NCBI GenBank assembly: GCA_945643635.1
Contig: CALZFC010000354.1
Location: 1,934,001-1,998,000, forward strand
Length of the DNA stretch: 64,000 nt
Direction: 5' to 3'
Origin: Allodiplogaster sudhausi
Taxonomy: Eukaryota; Nematoda; Chromadorea; Rhabditida; Diplogasteridae
Below the pieces are notes generated by a model. It searched no databases. It was not told where the DNA came from and saw only the letters and a list, made by a program, of their open reading frames with translations. Positions 45,401 to 57,229 of the stretch are shown piece after piece. A program made the translations under genes and the position numbers. Positions within the stretch are counted from its first letter, which is position 1. Each line of letters begins with the position of its first letter.

Positions 45401-48400
45401 ATCAAAAAAACGAAGGGTACTCTTTCCAAAAATGAACAAAAATTTGCCAAAAAGGTCACCAAAATGTTCAGGGCCGTGTTTTGGGTCGAAAATGGATTTT
45501 TTTTAATATTTTACCCGAGATCAAAATTGAAGTGCATCCAACGGGCTATCGAACGGTATCTCTGTCTTCGTCAAATTCGGAAAATTAGTCGACTTATGAT
45601 TCATCATATTTTGAAGGGTACTGTACTCGAAAGGAATTTTTCTGAAAAAAATTTAAATGTACGGTATGTTGTAGAGGACGTCGAGTTGTATAGGTGAGCC
45701 AATTTTCATAAACGAAATCGAAAAATATTCCCCGGGGCAGCACCCAATAATGCAGTGCTCGGGTCTTATGGAGAGGCTGTCTTAAAGGAGGGTGATCACC
45801 GAAAAGTAATTGCCGATTTCTGAAACATCTTAACTATTTTCGAATAGTCTCGGGCATGAGAAAAAAGAAAAGGCAAATGAAAAAGAATAAAAAAGTTCCA
45901 TATTCAAGTTTAACTTGAAAATACTTGAAAATGCTTGAAAATGCAATTTTTGAATGAATTTGTGATTGGTGTCAGTGCAAAAACGTGGTGTTACAGCACT
46001 CGACAGTAGATTTGCTGCCACTTACCCATCGCGGGAAGATTGAATTTGCAAATATTTTAAGACATTCGTTTGTTTCATGCTTTATCCCTTTCGTATGTGA
46101 ATATTCTACAATAAACTAAAAAATATTATGCAAAACAGTATGAAATTAGTAAACGAGCAATAATTTCTCGCTTCGAAATCAGCGCTACTATAGCGATCTC
46201 ATCTACCGTACTTTTTTGAGTAACTAAATGGACTTCCGTTTGAAACCTTTGCACGTTTGAACATACAATTGCAATATTTCGTTGATCGCCCTTCTTTAAA
46301 GCCGCATAACGCAAGAAAAGCACCTGTACATGTTTTGGACATGGAAGAAAGCTGATTTTCAGGTTGAAAGTGCGTATCATTTTAGATAGTTTTAAAACAT
46401 AATAATGGACGAAAACATTAATTTCAGATGAAAAATAAATGAAAGAACCTCTAGGAACAGCCGCTGCACCCAGTACGGAAGTCGATGCGTGATTGGCGAG
46501 CGGAAGTAAATGTTGCAGATCACGACGGTGATCACGATTGTGATGATGTTCAGCACGAATGTTAGCAGCAAGTATCTTCAAGGAAATGATATAATTATTA
46601 TTGTTATAATTATATCTTTTTTTACGTAATGAAAAACACTATGAAAAAATGCTCGAAAAAGGCATTGACAATTAAAAGAAGTCAATTATTGAATTCTCAT
46701 TTTAATACATCAATATCTTAACATACTTGGCAACGAGTGGAATCGAGTAAGACGTCGGCGGAAGAATCTTGGAAACGAGAAGCAAGAAGACGACGATGGA
46801 GAGAAGCACATTCATGGTCAGACCCATCTTCTCGCCTGTCCAAAGACATCATTTGCATTGTCTTACCTCATAAAGGACACAATTTTGGTTTACTGAATAA
46901 TTAGTGGGAATTGTTTTAGTAATAAAGCGAAAAGAAAATTAACAGATGAAAAAGGGGGTAGAAGCCAAACCGGATGCTGTCGGCAGATAGAAAACGGTGA
47001 CGTTTAGGAAGGCCATGAGAACGGTCGGCAGAATGAGCACGACCGTGTAGAATAAGGTCTTTCTTCTCAAAAAGAAAAAAAAGCCATTAATCTTTATTGG
47101 TAAAAAAATAAATGGAGATGCAATGGACAAAATCAATCGATAAGTTAAAAAAAATTGTCGCACCTTATTTTGACTTGAAACTCAATGCGACTACGATCCT
47201 CGACAAGCACGGCGGGCGCATCGATGAGGTCCCAGATAGACGATGGCGCGTACTCGGAGAGATCCACCCTGTCCGAGTGCTCAAAGTCGAGCCGGATCTC
47301 TTCGCGACCGTACTAAAGTACGATAAGAATTTTGAATGTATTTCTTTATTTATCGAATCTATTCATGAATATCTACCGTCCAGCTGCCGAAGATGAGATG
47401 GCAGACTTGCTCATCGAATGGAAAGAATTCGACATCTAAAAATATAGATAATTGTTGTTTAAGGTGTCAATCGGATTCGGTTACTACATATATCTGAATA
47501 AATTCTTTGGGCAGGTTCTATTCGAATGAGGGAATTAGCGAGCTATTTGGGGTCCTTAAAAGCAAATATACGGTATTCGAAAGACATTGAGAAAATATAG
47601 CAAAGAGCCAATGGTGATAGAGGCTACGCTAGCCTGATTCTGACCAATAATGCATGAGCTCTTATAGATGGCCGGCGGCACCCAGAGAACAGTGCCATCG
47701 TGATTGATGAGAGCATTACACATGAAGGACACTTCGTAGTTGCCGTCAGCACTGGAAGTTACAGCAATTTATGATTTATATTTAAGAAGAAGAAAAAATC
47801 GATTACTGCTTCTTCAAAGCGAATTAATTGAATGATAAGAAATGTAAATGAAAAAAAATTTTTTTCCGCTATTAGAAAATATACTGATTGACAAGACAAA
47901 GTGTGCGTGAATAATGAAGAATGAAAAAGGAAATGAAGCGTTCATTTTTCTATAGAGAAATGAAAGAGAGCATATTTTTTTTAAAGAGTAAATTAAATGT
48001 CAACCAATTATGCTTTAAAAAAAACATACATACTTGTTAAAGAGCACAATGTCTGGCAGCCATATCTTGTCGGGCGCAACACGAATCTGCCGTATGCCGT
48101 CGTAGTCGTTCGGCTGCCACTGCAGCTGGAAGTCGTGCCAGCGCTGCAAGTTACAACATTACACTTTTATTGTTGAATCATGCCGATTGTGAGATGGACA
48201 CACAGATAAATAATGGCTATGGAAAATAGAGAGATTTTTTTGCTCTTCCTTCATCTTTTTCTTCTTCTTCTTAAAATTTACAGTGGAGAGCAAATCAGAA
48301 CAAATGAGATACTCTGCTGATAAGGAGGAAACAAGTAATAGATAGAGAGGGAAGTGTGACAATTCATACGTTCAGGCAATTATTGTTGAGCTCAAACTGC

Positions 48401-48898
48401 GCACTCACCAATGTTAGCCACACGTTTGTCTGCATCACTTGCTCTTTCTCGTCCTGAAAAGGGCATTCGTAGACATGTTCGATCGTCGTTTCAAATGGGA
48501 AATTCGCGCCAGAACCAAGCGCGTTCAAATCAAGTACTCTTTAACAGTAGCAGAATTAGTATGCATATAAAAAAAACAAAATAACAACAATAATAATAAT
48601 TAATTAATAATTGATTATAATAAAAACAATTAATAATAAGATTTGACAAATCAAAGTAATTGATAATGATACTTGGTAAATAATAATGAGAATTGACAAT
48701 AGTATTGTTGTATAATACTATGAGAAGCGAGAGAAATAATACGTGCCACATTGATGAGCAGAATGAGCTGCATGGCGATGTAGACGACCATTGGCTGCTC
48801 GGTCTTGTTGCGAACCGGCTGCACGAGTGCGTTGTAGCCACGGAAGAGATCGATCATCAGGCGGTCCTCCGCGTCCGTGCATGTGACATCGCGGAGGC
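42408..48898 (-). CDS. acr: Nicotinic acetylcholine receptor subunit, non-alpha type
   Basis: Thirteen exons: 48898-48747, 48453-48409, 48143-48034, 47751-47645, 47435-47377, 47312-47164, 47065-46971, 46835-46727, 46575-46449, 43716-43520, 43417-43228, 42979-42845 and 42467-42408. The Cys-loop is complete (C, 13 residues including FFPFDEQV, C). Ligand-site landmarks [24 protein letters not shown] and [11 protein letters not shown] are present. M1 ([14 protein letters not shown]), M2 ([20 protein letters not shown], cation-type GEK), M3 and M4 ([18 protein letters not shown]) follow in order; the tail is [19 protein letters not shown]. Loop C lacks the vicinal Cys pair, so this is a non-alpha subunit, comparable to UNC-29/LEV-1/ACR-2 types. 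It would form part of a pentameric acetylcholine-gated cation channel. The signal-peptide exon upstream of 48898 was not found. Exon 1 appears to use a GC donor. Introns carry a foldback and a TTAA MITE. Confidence 0.93.
42655..42836. repeat. GA-rich tract in the last intron of the acetylcholine-receptor gene
   Basis: Repeated GAGAGA/GAGACAGA motifs. Frames through it are low-complexity. Confidence 0.9.
44109..45741. mobile_element. Foldback element with arms of about 700 bases, in an acetylcholine-receptor intron
   Basis: 44109 to about 44830 is reverse-complementary to about 45050-45741, with only a short (about 200-base) centre. The ends are CCTGCCCTGGGG and CCCCGGGGCAG, as in the element at 29231-30916. 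It lies between the M3 exon and the cytoplasmic-loop exon. The 142-codon plus frame inside (45269-45697) is arm sequence without protein features. Confidence 0.85.
45786..46295. mobile_element. TTAA-flanked 510-bp element, AGGAGGGCGATCACC family
   Basis: TTAA lies at 45782-45785 and 46296-46299. The ends are AGGAGGGTGATCACCGAAAA and the inverse of AGAAGGGCGATCAACGAAAT. It is longer than the other copies. Same intron as the foldback. Confidence 0.75.
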
Positions 48899-50579
48899 CT
48901 AAGGGATGTGCATAAGGACTCGGCAGTTTGTAAAGTTCATCTGTTCATCTTGTTCATCTATAAGGCTAGATGAACTTTACGATAAGGTGTTTTCTATTGA
49001 AATTTATTAGATGAACTTTACAACAGCTGAACGAGATGAACTGATGAACAGAAGAACTTTAGAAACTGCCTAGAGACCCCATTCAAAGAGATATGTAGGC
49101 AAGTTGCAAAGACTCATTCAAAGATTCAAAAGTAGTTTTGACGTGTTGATGCCGTGTACTGTAATATGAACTCTTGTTAATTTGGAGAAATAAATATACT
49201 AGTATTTTCGATGTGCTTTTGTCCTCATTCAAGTCAGAGCGCCATCTTAGGTCAAAAAAAGTATATTATAAGAAGAGGACGCTTCGCTCATCGCTCTTCT
49301 AAATCGCGCCCGTTGTCGCATATTCGTCACTTTCCGCCTTCTCCCTCGGGGGAGCTGCCGAAGACCTCGACCGAACCCATTGGGGCATCCAGGAACCTCT
49401 CTAATCCTCTCTCTCTCCCTCTCTCTCCCTCACTCTCTTATTCCTATTCACTATTTTTTTTCTCTATTTTTTCTCTCCAGCTCTTTATCAAGCCAAGCCG
49501 CTCTCTCTATTTCTCTCTTTCTCTCCCCTCGCTCTTTCTCTCTTCTTCTCTTTCTTTTTTTTCTCTTTATTTCCCTCTCTCTCCATATCTCTTTTGCTGT
49601 CATTATACCCATTCTGCCTCACGCACCCGCACTTCTCATGCTCTCAATGGCAAGCAGTCTCCTTTGCAGGGTTAGCGATAATGTAATAGTGAGCCGGCCA
49701 CCTTCGGGTCTCTCTCTCAACCACGTCCTTCAGCCTTTTCGTAGACATATTATTCATCGATAGCCCGAGAGAATTTGGCTGGCTTATTTGAGTAAAAGAA
49801 ATGTACGTATCGTGAAGGTTCTAAAGGAAATGGAGTTTACCTTACGGTGATAAATTGATCTATAAACTTATCATGCTTTAAATGTTAAAAAAGAAGAAAA
49901 GCCGACCCGCGAAAATCGCAAGAATTCCTCCGATAGCTCCAGATAAACTGGAGTACTTCATTCTGAAGCAGTAACATTTAGTAATTGGAGAAATCATCAG
50001 CTTGTTAAGAGTGCTTATACATGTATGAGACAAATATGTGCATAAATATGAGATAAATAAACAGAAAAATTCGTAATATGACTTCACAGGTGTGACAATC
50101 AATCAATGAGAGTAACTCGAATTACATTGGCAATGAGATCAGAGAGTGAGATTTCGGAGAGGAAAACTTGAGAAAGAGAGAGAGGAAAAGAGGGTGGTGA
50201 CTTGAGAAAGTGCTGAGAGCTAGATTATTTGAAATAGAAAGCGCGCCGCCGAACACAGTGTATGCGAGCTGCAAGGCGAACTGCGGAGAGAGAGAGAGAG
50301 AGAGATTGAGGGAGAGGGAGATTCAAGAAGGCAACGGAAGAATCAGAGCAACAGAAGTAGTGTGAGAGGATGACAGAAACAAATGGCGGGGGAAAGAGAA
50401 AACAAAATCGAGAAAAAAGCGATGTGAGATTACAACTTCTTACTTCGTTTGCTTTTGATCATGAAGGAGCTAGCATCTCCACAAAAGATGCATCTGAATT
50501 GTCAAAATTCTCAATGAGGCTTTGAGTTCTCTTTTGCTCTCTTTCTCTATTTCTTTTTCTTCCTCTCTATATCCCCTTT

Positions 50580-50612
<33 letters not shown>

Positions 50613-50627
50613 TACCCTCTCTTTTGA
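48899..50627. other. Upstream of the acetylcholine-receptor gene; low-complexity tracts and a possible terminal exon
   Basis: The missing signal-peptide exon should lie here, but no candidate was convincing. CT-rich DNA occupies 49399-49590 and GA-rich DNA 50170-50320. A minus-strand candidate last exon at 49400-49327 reads FLDAPMGSVEVFGSSPEGEG and stops; it could be the end of gene Y. Short direct/inverted GATGAAC(T/A) motifs occur at 48930-49050. Confidence 0.35.
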
Positions 50628-50736
50628 ATGGATGCTCTGGACAGCGCTATTAGCACGCAAAAGAAGAGGCCAGCTGCCTCTACATCGGCGACTCTTAAGC
50701 CTCCTCCCCCTTCCTTCTTACCACCACCGGCCAGGA
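50628..50736 (+). other. Possible first exon of a plus-strand gene
   Basis: ATG at 50628 opens MDALDSAISTQKKRPAAST followed by a Pro-rich stretch, ending at the strong donor A|GTAAGC. A plus-strand coding-like segment (ALTRVADKVEGKLEKAM) at 62530-62590 could be a later exon; its first part also appears at 56706-56737, where the duplication junction cuts it. The evidence is only composition and one donor. Confidence 0.28.
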
Positions 50737-50739
50737 GTA

Positions 50740-51020
50740 AGCCCTTCAGGCTCCCCTCTTTCCCTCCCTCTCTCTTTTTCTCTCCCTCTCTGTTTCTCTC
50801 TTTCTTGCTACGTTTCTTCTTCTCCCTCCCCACTCTCTTTCTCTCTCTTATTCGCTCTCTATCTTTCTGTTTATCTCTCTTTCTCGCTATCTTCTGTTCC
50901 CTCTCTTTCTCTCTCTATCTCTCTTTCACTCTCTACCTCTCTCGACTTCTCAACCATCCCCCTCGTCGCTGCACACAAACACTTTCTCTTATCTCTCACC
51001 CTCTTCATCGAGACATCTTC
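50740..51020. repeat. CT-rich low-complexity tract at the duplication boundary
   Basis: Runs of CTCTCT/TTTCTC. The left boundary of the tandem duplication (50907) falls inside it. Confidence 0.9.
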
Positions 51021-51398
51021 CTTCCATCATTATTGAGAGATGGCAGCTTTCTCTGGAGGAACTCACTAAAAAGCGGTCCGGCCTTTTGTTCGTCTCCGGG
51101 GCAAAGAGGTTAACAGAAGAATAGTCAAACTCTTCCTTCTTTCAATTTGAATCTGAAGATTATTTCGTCTCACTTTTAGAGTAGCAGAAGCAAAAAGTAG
51201 ACGCCGTATACATATATCTTTTTTTTGTAATCATATGTCAATTACAACGAAAAAAACCCTGTCCAATAAAAATAATTTACCTAAATACGAAAAAAAGTCT
51301 TTGCACGGATAAGCTAATAATACAACATCTTTTGTAAACAATGATTGTATCTTTGGGTAGGACAAAGAAGTCTAGTTTGACATTCCTGGCTTCACGCG

Positions 51399-52503
51399 TC
51401 ACTTGACTCTCGTTGCCTCCGAAACGGAGACAACGGTGCCGACGTTGGCATTGGCGTCCGGATCGAAGAGTCCGAAGATGTTCTTGAAGGTTAGTCGCCG
51501 AATTGGACCTTATTGTAAGGCGTTCGATTTGTTGATTAATCCTGGATTTTCGCCAAAGATAAACAAGTAAACAAAAAATATTAATATAAACGATAAATAC
51601 ATAATTCTGCTGATGGCAGTAATCGTGGATGGTAAACCTGGCAGCAGAATAGTATAGATGGCGGGTCTTAGCGAGAATAAGTCGGCTGTGTACGGTATGA
51701 TACCGCCGACAATGTTCATCGCACGCATGTTGCCCACGGTCGAAAAGTAGAGATTGCAGAGCTAAAAAAAAGAGAAAAAATGCCTTTAATTTTTGTTTTC
51801 ACAGATTGTTCGTTTTAGGTTGTCTATGCATTTATGTACATATCACATTTTTATTTGTGTGTCGTGAAGGAAGATAATAGTGAATTGGACAACAAAATCA
51901 ATACCATTTAAAGATGCTGTATGGGACTTTAAAACAACAGTAATCCTCAAGAAAAGGACATGAAAAGACGAGAGACGCAGACAGTAAAGTACGGTAGATT
52001 TTAAGAGTCTTTAGTATCTCGCTGACCACCATGGCAATGTTGGCGATCTGCGCGACAAAGATGCAGAAGCTGATCTGGAAGAGCGAGATGTTCTTGCGAT
52101 TCTGGCGGAAGCGAATCATGGCGGGGATCGAGGCGGCGTTCATCGACAGATTCACGAGCATCAGCGACGTGCCCCAGATCGTCTGGTACAGCGAGGCGCG
52201 CGCCGGCGACTGAGCATGGACGGATATGAGTATTTTAGGTGGGGATTACTCTTTTGTTGCAAAACCTATCTATTCTTATGCAATGACTAGCTGACAATCG
52301 TGTATTGTATGTTGTAGATGTCCTCGACGGGATCGTAGACGAAGGCAGACGAGACATCGACGCGGCCGTTGCTACGGTGAAGATGATGCCGATGATGAGA
52401 AAGGGGCGGCGCCAGATCTACACACACATATATATATATATACATACATATATATATATATACATACATATATATATATACATACATATATATATATACA
52501 TAC

Positions 52504-52580
<77 letters not shown>

Positions 52581-54033
52581 GCATATATATATATATAGCA
52601 TATATATAGCATATATACAGCATACATACATACATATGTATGAATGTATATGCATAGACACATAGAGGATAATAATAATGTATTAAATAATTTTTTTGTT
52701 AACTCATACTTCTTTGAGAAACAACTTGTAATAAAACAGAAGATTAAAAAAAAAAGTCATTATATTAAAATAATGATAAGAAAAACGACCTTGACATACT
52801 GCAACGGAAAGACGATGGCGCTGAAGCGGTTGAACGTCATGAGAAAGGCGCAGGTGTGCGAGAGAAAGTTGGTGTACGAGACGAAGAACCACTGGAGATT
52901 CGTGCCGATTCGTCCATTCCTAGTAAAAGTGAAAGAAGCTCTCGGGCCGGAAGCGATACATGGGCAGCGTGATTAGGTATGTCGTGATGTATTTAAAGAA
53001 GGACGAAATAATTAATTCTGCTTTGATTTGCCGCGTGTTCACCCTGCCAGTGAACGCGCAGCAATTCGCGTGCGATTTCGCAGGTCGCTCAAATATGCTG
53101 CTGAAGATAGCATGAGCGAATGAAGGTGTGATGGGCCTGTGGTCACCCTCCTTTAAATGCCTTTTGGGGACCACTTACATTTAACATTTAAGAAGCCACT
53201 CTCCTTCTGAGACGCCTTATTGGAATTTTTTTTTCTATTGTTCATCAACGACTATTGAACACAAACTCTAGATCTGTTAGTTGTCTCATTGTCAGCCGTA
53301 CCATGTGATACTCGTTGACGAATACAAGAGAGTAATGTCAATTGTGTAATGTTTGGTTGGTGTTTCTCTTATTCATTTCAGCAGACTTTTTCCAAACTAC
53401 ATACATAAATATGCACTTGTACAGAATTTTGCTTCCTTATTGTTCTTTCACACACCCACAGTAATCAGTCTCACCAGTTATACATTCATTATTCTCAAAC
53501 AGATGTCTCCTCGTAATCTTATGTCCTTCAGTCCACGCAGACACAATGCTGCTATCCTATGATTGTGCCGTATCATACAGATTCTCTCTACTCTCTTTTT
53601 CTCTTTTCATCTTTTAAATTTGATGAGAACAATGTCGTTCTCATTTTTTCCGATGTCTCTGAAACCTCACACCATGTTCCATAAGAATTGCATCGAGACA
53701 TTCGTAAGTATAACGCGGAGATACCACATCCCAGTGTTCGCAAGGTCCAGACAGCGGTATCTTTTTATTTTTCCAATATCCCTCTTGTTTTTACTGCCAC
53801 TTATCAATTTATTCTCAGGCGGAGATTGGGAAAGGTAATACAAAAAATGTAGCTGAGTCAGAATTTTTTTTTTAATTTTCAGATTGAAACAAGAAAAGAG
53901 GTATCAAGACAGCGGAAGCGAAGGCGTGCGAAAGCGTCTTGCGCAGCTGAACAACGGCGATCGACACGAAGATGTAGTACATGACGATGGATGGCGTGCC
54001 GTACGCGAAGAAGATCGCCGTGCTCAGTCGCAT
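51399..54033 (-). CDS. Serpentine (7TM) chemoreceptor, duplicate A
   Basis: Seven exons: 54033-53911 (first helix, [20 protein letters not shown]), 53017-52960 (second, [16 protein letters not shown]), 52919-52790 (third, ending [17 protein letters not shown]), 52417-52296 (fourth helix [14 protein letters not shown] and loop), 52209-52027 (fifth/sixth, [20 protein letters not shown]), 51761-51638 (seventh, [12 protein letters not shown]) and 51508-51399 (tail, [20 protein letters not shown], stop). About 285 residues, near normal for the class. The intron between exons 2 and 3 is only 40 bases. Exon 4 is 122 bases where the flanking phases need a multiple of three, and its two halves are protein-like in different frames: a frameshift. 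The exon 1-2 junction is also one base out of phase. Receptor type is inferred from helix order and the [10 protein letters not shown] motif. It may be a young pseudogene. Confidence 0.65.
51919..52005. mobile_element. GTCCA-family MITE in an intron of duplicate A
   Basis: GTATGGGACTTTAAAACAAC starts a diverged copy of the 18591-18683 element and CGGTAGATTTTAAG marks its other end. The same copy is at 57750-57836 in unit 2. Confidence 0.5.
52423..52640. repeat. TA/TACA compound microsatellite
   Basis: Alternating CATACATATATATA units. This is the only place where the two duplication units differ in length. It lies in the receptor intron between exons 3 and 4. Confidence 0.97.
53023..53152. 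mobile_element. TTAA-family MITE, one end recognisable
   Basis: The right end GGTCACCCTCC is followed by TTAA at 53153-53156. The interior GTGCGATTTCGCAGGTCGC matches the family. It abuts the acceptor of receptor exon 2. Repeated at 58848-58977. Confidence 0.55.
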
Positions 54034-54483
54034 ATCTCTCACCCACCTGAACTACTTTGTTCAATCCTTCTATATCACTTTTTTGTCTTAATTTAAATTT
54101 TGAATTCCCGCGCATTTTCCCAAGTATGTATGTTAGCGACACTCAATAGTGACACACTCTGAAATTTCAAGAAAGGAGAGAAAAGACTGGCGAAATTTCT
54201 GGCTGGACCCGGAAGTTGAACTCGAAGTTCAGAGAAAGTATAAAGTGCGTTGAATATTCTCGTCGTTTCTTTCTCATGGAATTACTTGTGTACTGTATAG
54301 TTAGTGGAGAAACTCAAACGCATGAAATATGTGGAAAAAAACATTTCGTGCATGAGTATGCGCTCATGAATTTGTGCGAAAGAGAAAAAAAAAGCCAGAA
54401 TAAATTTATGTCGTAGGCAGAACCGCGAATCGCCAGGTACATATAACATTAACTATCACCGAAGGTGCGAATGAAATTGCTAA

Positions 54484-55230
54484 CAAGGGAATGGTCTCGG
54501 CTTCCCCCGAGGTTATGAGATGAGCTATATACCATTCGAAAGCTCTTGATGAGTATATAACGAATATGATAATAAAATTTCACGAACGAATTTTATTTAT
54601 CGATCGGATTTTTGAAAAATGGTGGCGTCGAGGAGTTGACGATTTCGTCTCTAATTCTTAAATCATGCGTTTGCAGCCGCAAAAGTTGAGAATACGAACG
54701 GGGTTTTTTTATTCGGAATATAAACGAGTTGCTCTTGAATAGCAAACAAGATTCAGGTGGAAATAATGTATCCGGAGCTGTTTATGGCAATAACATGAAG
54801 TTTTTGACACAGCTGAACGTTTTTGAAAAAATGAACATTTTACAGCGAAATATAATATACCCATTATTATTTTTCATGTTGAAAACGACTTGAAAATGAG
54901 GTATTAGTGGCTTAAAACTCAAAAATCGGCATAAAAAAAGTTGCTTTAGCTCCATACAAAACAGAGAATTTTTCACCAAAGGTGAAAAATGGCCTAAAAA
55001 ATTTTTTTTTCTAAAAATGATCCGAAAGTGCATTAATAGGCTTTACATGGCCTACTTTCACGAATAAATCAATTTTAGAGTCGAGAAAGTTAGCAAATGT
55101 TGTGAAACTGTTAATTCCCGAGAATAAAAGGAAAACAGAATTCGTTCGGGAAATTTTATTATCATATTCGTTATCTACTCATCAAGAGCTTTCGAATGGT
55201 ATATAGCTCATCTCATAACCTATAACAATA
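54484..55230. mobile_element. CTAACAAGGGAATGG-type element, right end truncated
   Basis: It begins CTAACAAGGGAATGGTCTCGG and has about 90 bases of inverted terminal sequence, matched near 55145-55225 (TCATCAAGAGCTTTCGAATG). The last TIR bases are missing on the right. Repeated at 60309-61055. Confidence 0.65.
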
Positions 55231-55683
55231 GGTGATGAAAGAAAATGCTGACACTGCTCTGTGGGTGGGCTCGTACGCTCTCTCCTGCCACCGGAGAACT
55301 AATACTTACATAATTTTTTCCCAGGCCTTTTACGCACATTATAATCCTAGACAATCATACGGCGAGAAGGCAACAATTCCACCAGATAACGGGTAAATGC
55401 AACAGAAAAGAGACAAAAGTTCTTCGGACATTTATTTATTATGCAGCGTTGCAGGTATGTACTACATATTCGAAGTATGGATTTTCGGCAATATTTCCTG
55501 AAAAGAGTACCTAATAGAAACACAAAAGATGGAATCCAAGAAGAAGGTCAGAATAAGTCCCCAAAATAAATAATTTTTGGTAAATTCCTATCTAAAGTCA
55601 AAAGTCACCTTCGAGAATATCCATTTTTAAATTTTAGAAGCGGCCAATTTCAACAAACCTCATCCATTACACGACGAGTTTGC

Positions 55684-55802
55684 TAACAAGGGAAGTCTTT
55701 CGGCGGGGTCCGGCAAAGACACTGAGAGCTTTCGAACGATGTATAATATGCTGAGGTTTGCCGGACCCCACCGAAAGATTTCACTTGTAAGAGACCGTTA
55801 GT
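55684..55802. mobile_element. Short element with GGGGTCCGGCAAA inverted repeats
   Basis: CTAACAAGGGAAGTCTTTCGG and its inverted counterpart ending ...GACCGTTAG frame a 119-bp element. The flanking CTAAC/GTTAG matches the larger elements at 36981 and 54484. Repeated at 61509-61627. Confidence 0.65.
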
Positions 55803-57229
55803 CTGCCGAGATCTGGAGTAGACTCGTGAATAAGCTTGAATATATATTGACAATCATATACATATGTACTTATATCCGTTTGGTATTGAAAGTTGCATGA
55901 GTCTACAGACATATCTACATATGTACGTAGGCGTGAAATACAAATAGTTACGTCGCACTGCTCGTAGAAATGCGACGTCTGATGTATGTAGGTACATATA
56001 TATGGAAGCTAATGGCGTCGAGCCAAAAAGTGGAAGACATTTCGCATCTAGGATATTTGTATCTCTCGAGATATCTTTCATTTTCATCATTTTTCACCAC
56101 ACATGATCATTCGGGACAAAACAAATATGTATATACGCAATATTGCAGGCGAAAAAGCAGGAGAAATTCAAAGACTTTCGAATGTACGGTAACGAAATAA
56201 AAAATTTGCCTGCACTTTGACAAGAAGTTGAAGTGCGCTAAGCGAGTTGCGCAGCTGTAGAATTGGGCCAACAAAGTTGCGTTTTAAATTTATATTTATG
56301 ACCTCACGAGACCACGCGAGAGATGGGAATAAAAATTTAGTGCTAATGTGTCAAAAAAATGTTCTTAGGCCGTCGATATAAAATATTTGCATTATTATGT
56401 GCTTTTCGGCAGATAAAACGATATTGTTGTCAGTCGTTCAATTCATGATAATTTTTGAATATGCTTCGCGCAGAATGTTGATCGTATTCATCTTTGTTCC
56501 TAATGTCGAATTCGGCAGTTAGATTATAGACGATAAGAGTTGAAGTTTTGAAAGGTAGCCACACGCCTCGAGTAAGAAGTGTCGTCTTTTTTTTAAACAG
56601 TATTCATATTTCTAGTTATAAAAATGTATCAGAATGGTTAAAAAGCAAACACGCTGATAAGAATGAGATGTTTATCGTTGCTTTCATCAAGCGCAAATTC
56701 TAAGTGCGCTGACGAGAGTCGCGGACAAAGTCGAGGGTTCTCTCTCTATCTCTCTTTCACTCTCTACCTCTCTCGACTTCTCAACCATCCCCCTCGTCGC
56801 TGCACACAAACACTTTCTCTTATCTCTCACCCTCTTCATCGAGACATCTTCCTTCCATCATTATTGAGAGATGGCAGCTTTCTCTGGAGGAACTCACTAA
56901 AAAGCGGTCCGGCCTTTTGTTCGTCTCCGGGGCAAAGAGGTTAACAGAAGAATAGTCAAACTCTTCCTTCTTTCAATTTGAATCTGAAGATTATTTCGTC
57001 TCACTTTTAGAGTAGCAGAAGCAAAAAGTAGACGCCGTATACATATATCTTTTTTTTGTAATCATATGTCAATTACAACGAAAAAAACCCTGTCCAATAA
57101 AAATAATTTACCTAAATACGAAAAAAAGTCTTTGCACGGATAAGCTAATAATACAACATCTTTTGTAAACAATGATTGTATCTTTGGGTAGGACAAAGAA
57201 GTCTAGTTTGACATTCCTGGCTTCACGCG

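Larger units (their letters stand above)
50907..56737. repeat. Tandem duplication, unit 1 (5831 bp)
   Basis: It is directly followed by unit 2 (56738-62562). All blocks compared are identical at an offset of 5831 left of the microsatellite and 5825 to its right. The 6-bp length difference falls in the TA/TACA tract at 52423-52640. The unit contains a complete serpentine receptor gene and several MITEs. Confidence 0.95.

Noticed and set aside
44086..45697. Open frames of 82-142 codons at 44.1-45.7 kb
   Set aside because: They lie in the mirror-image arms of a foldback element and have no protein-like composition or splice context.
49211..49763. Ser/Leu-rich plus-strand proteins of 127-154 residues
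   Set aside because: Low-complexity CT-rich DNA; no splice or start context.
52287..52661. Tyr/Ile-rich proteins of 80-124 residues
   Set aside because: Translations of the TA/TACA microsatellite; the only true coding piece there is the receptor exon at 52296-52417.
52920..53174. Open frame ending [13 protein letters not shown] as the receptor's second-helix exon
   Set aside because: The end is a 40-base intron (GTATCG...ACTAG); splicing it joins LPM to [10 protein letters not shown] in frame.
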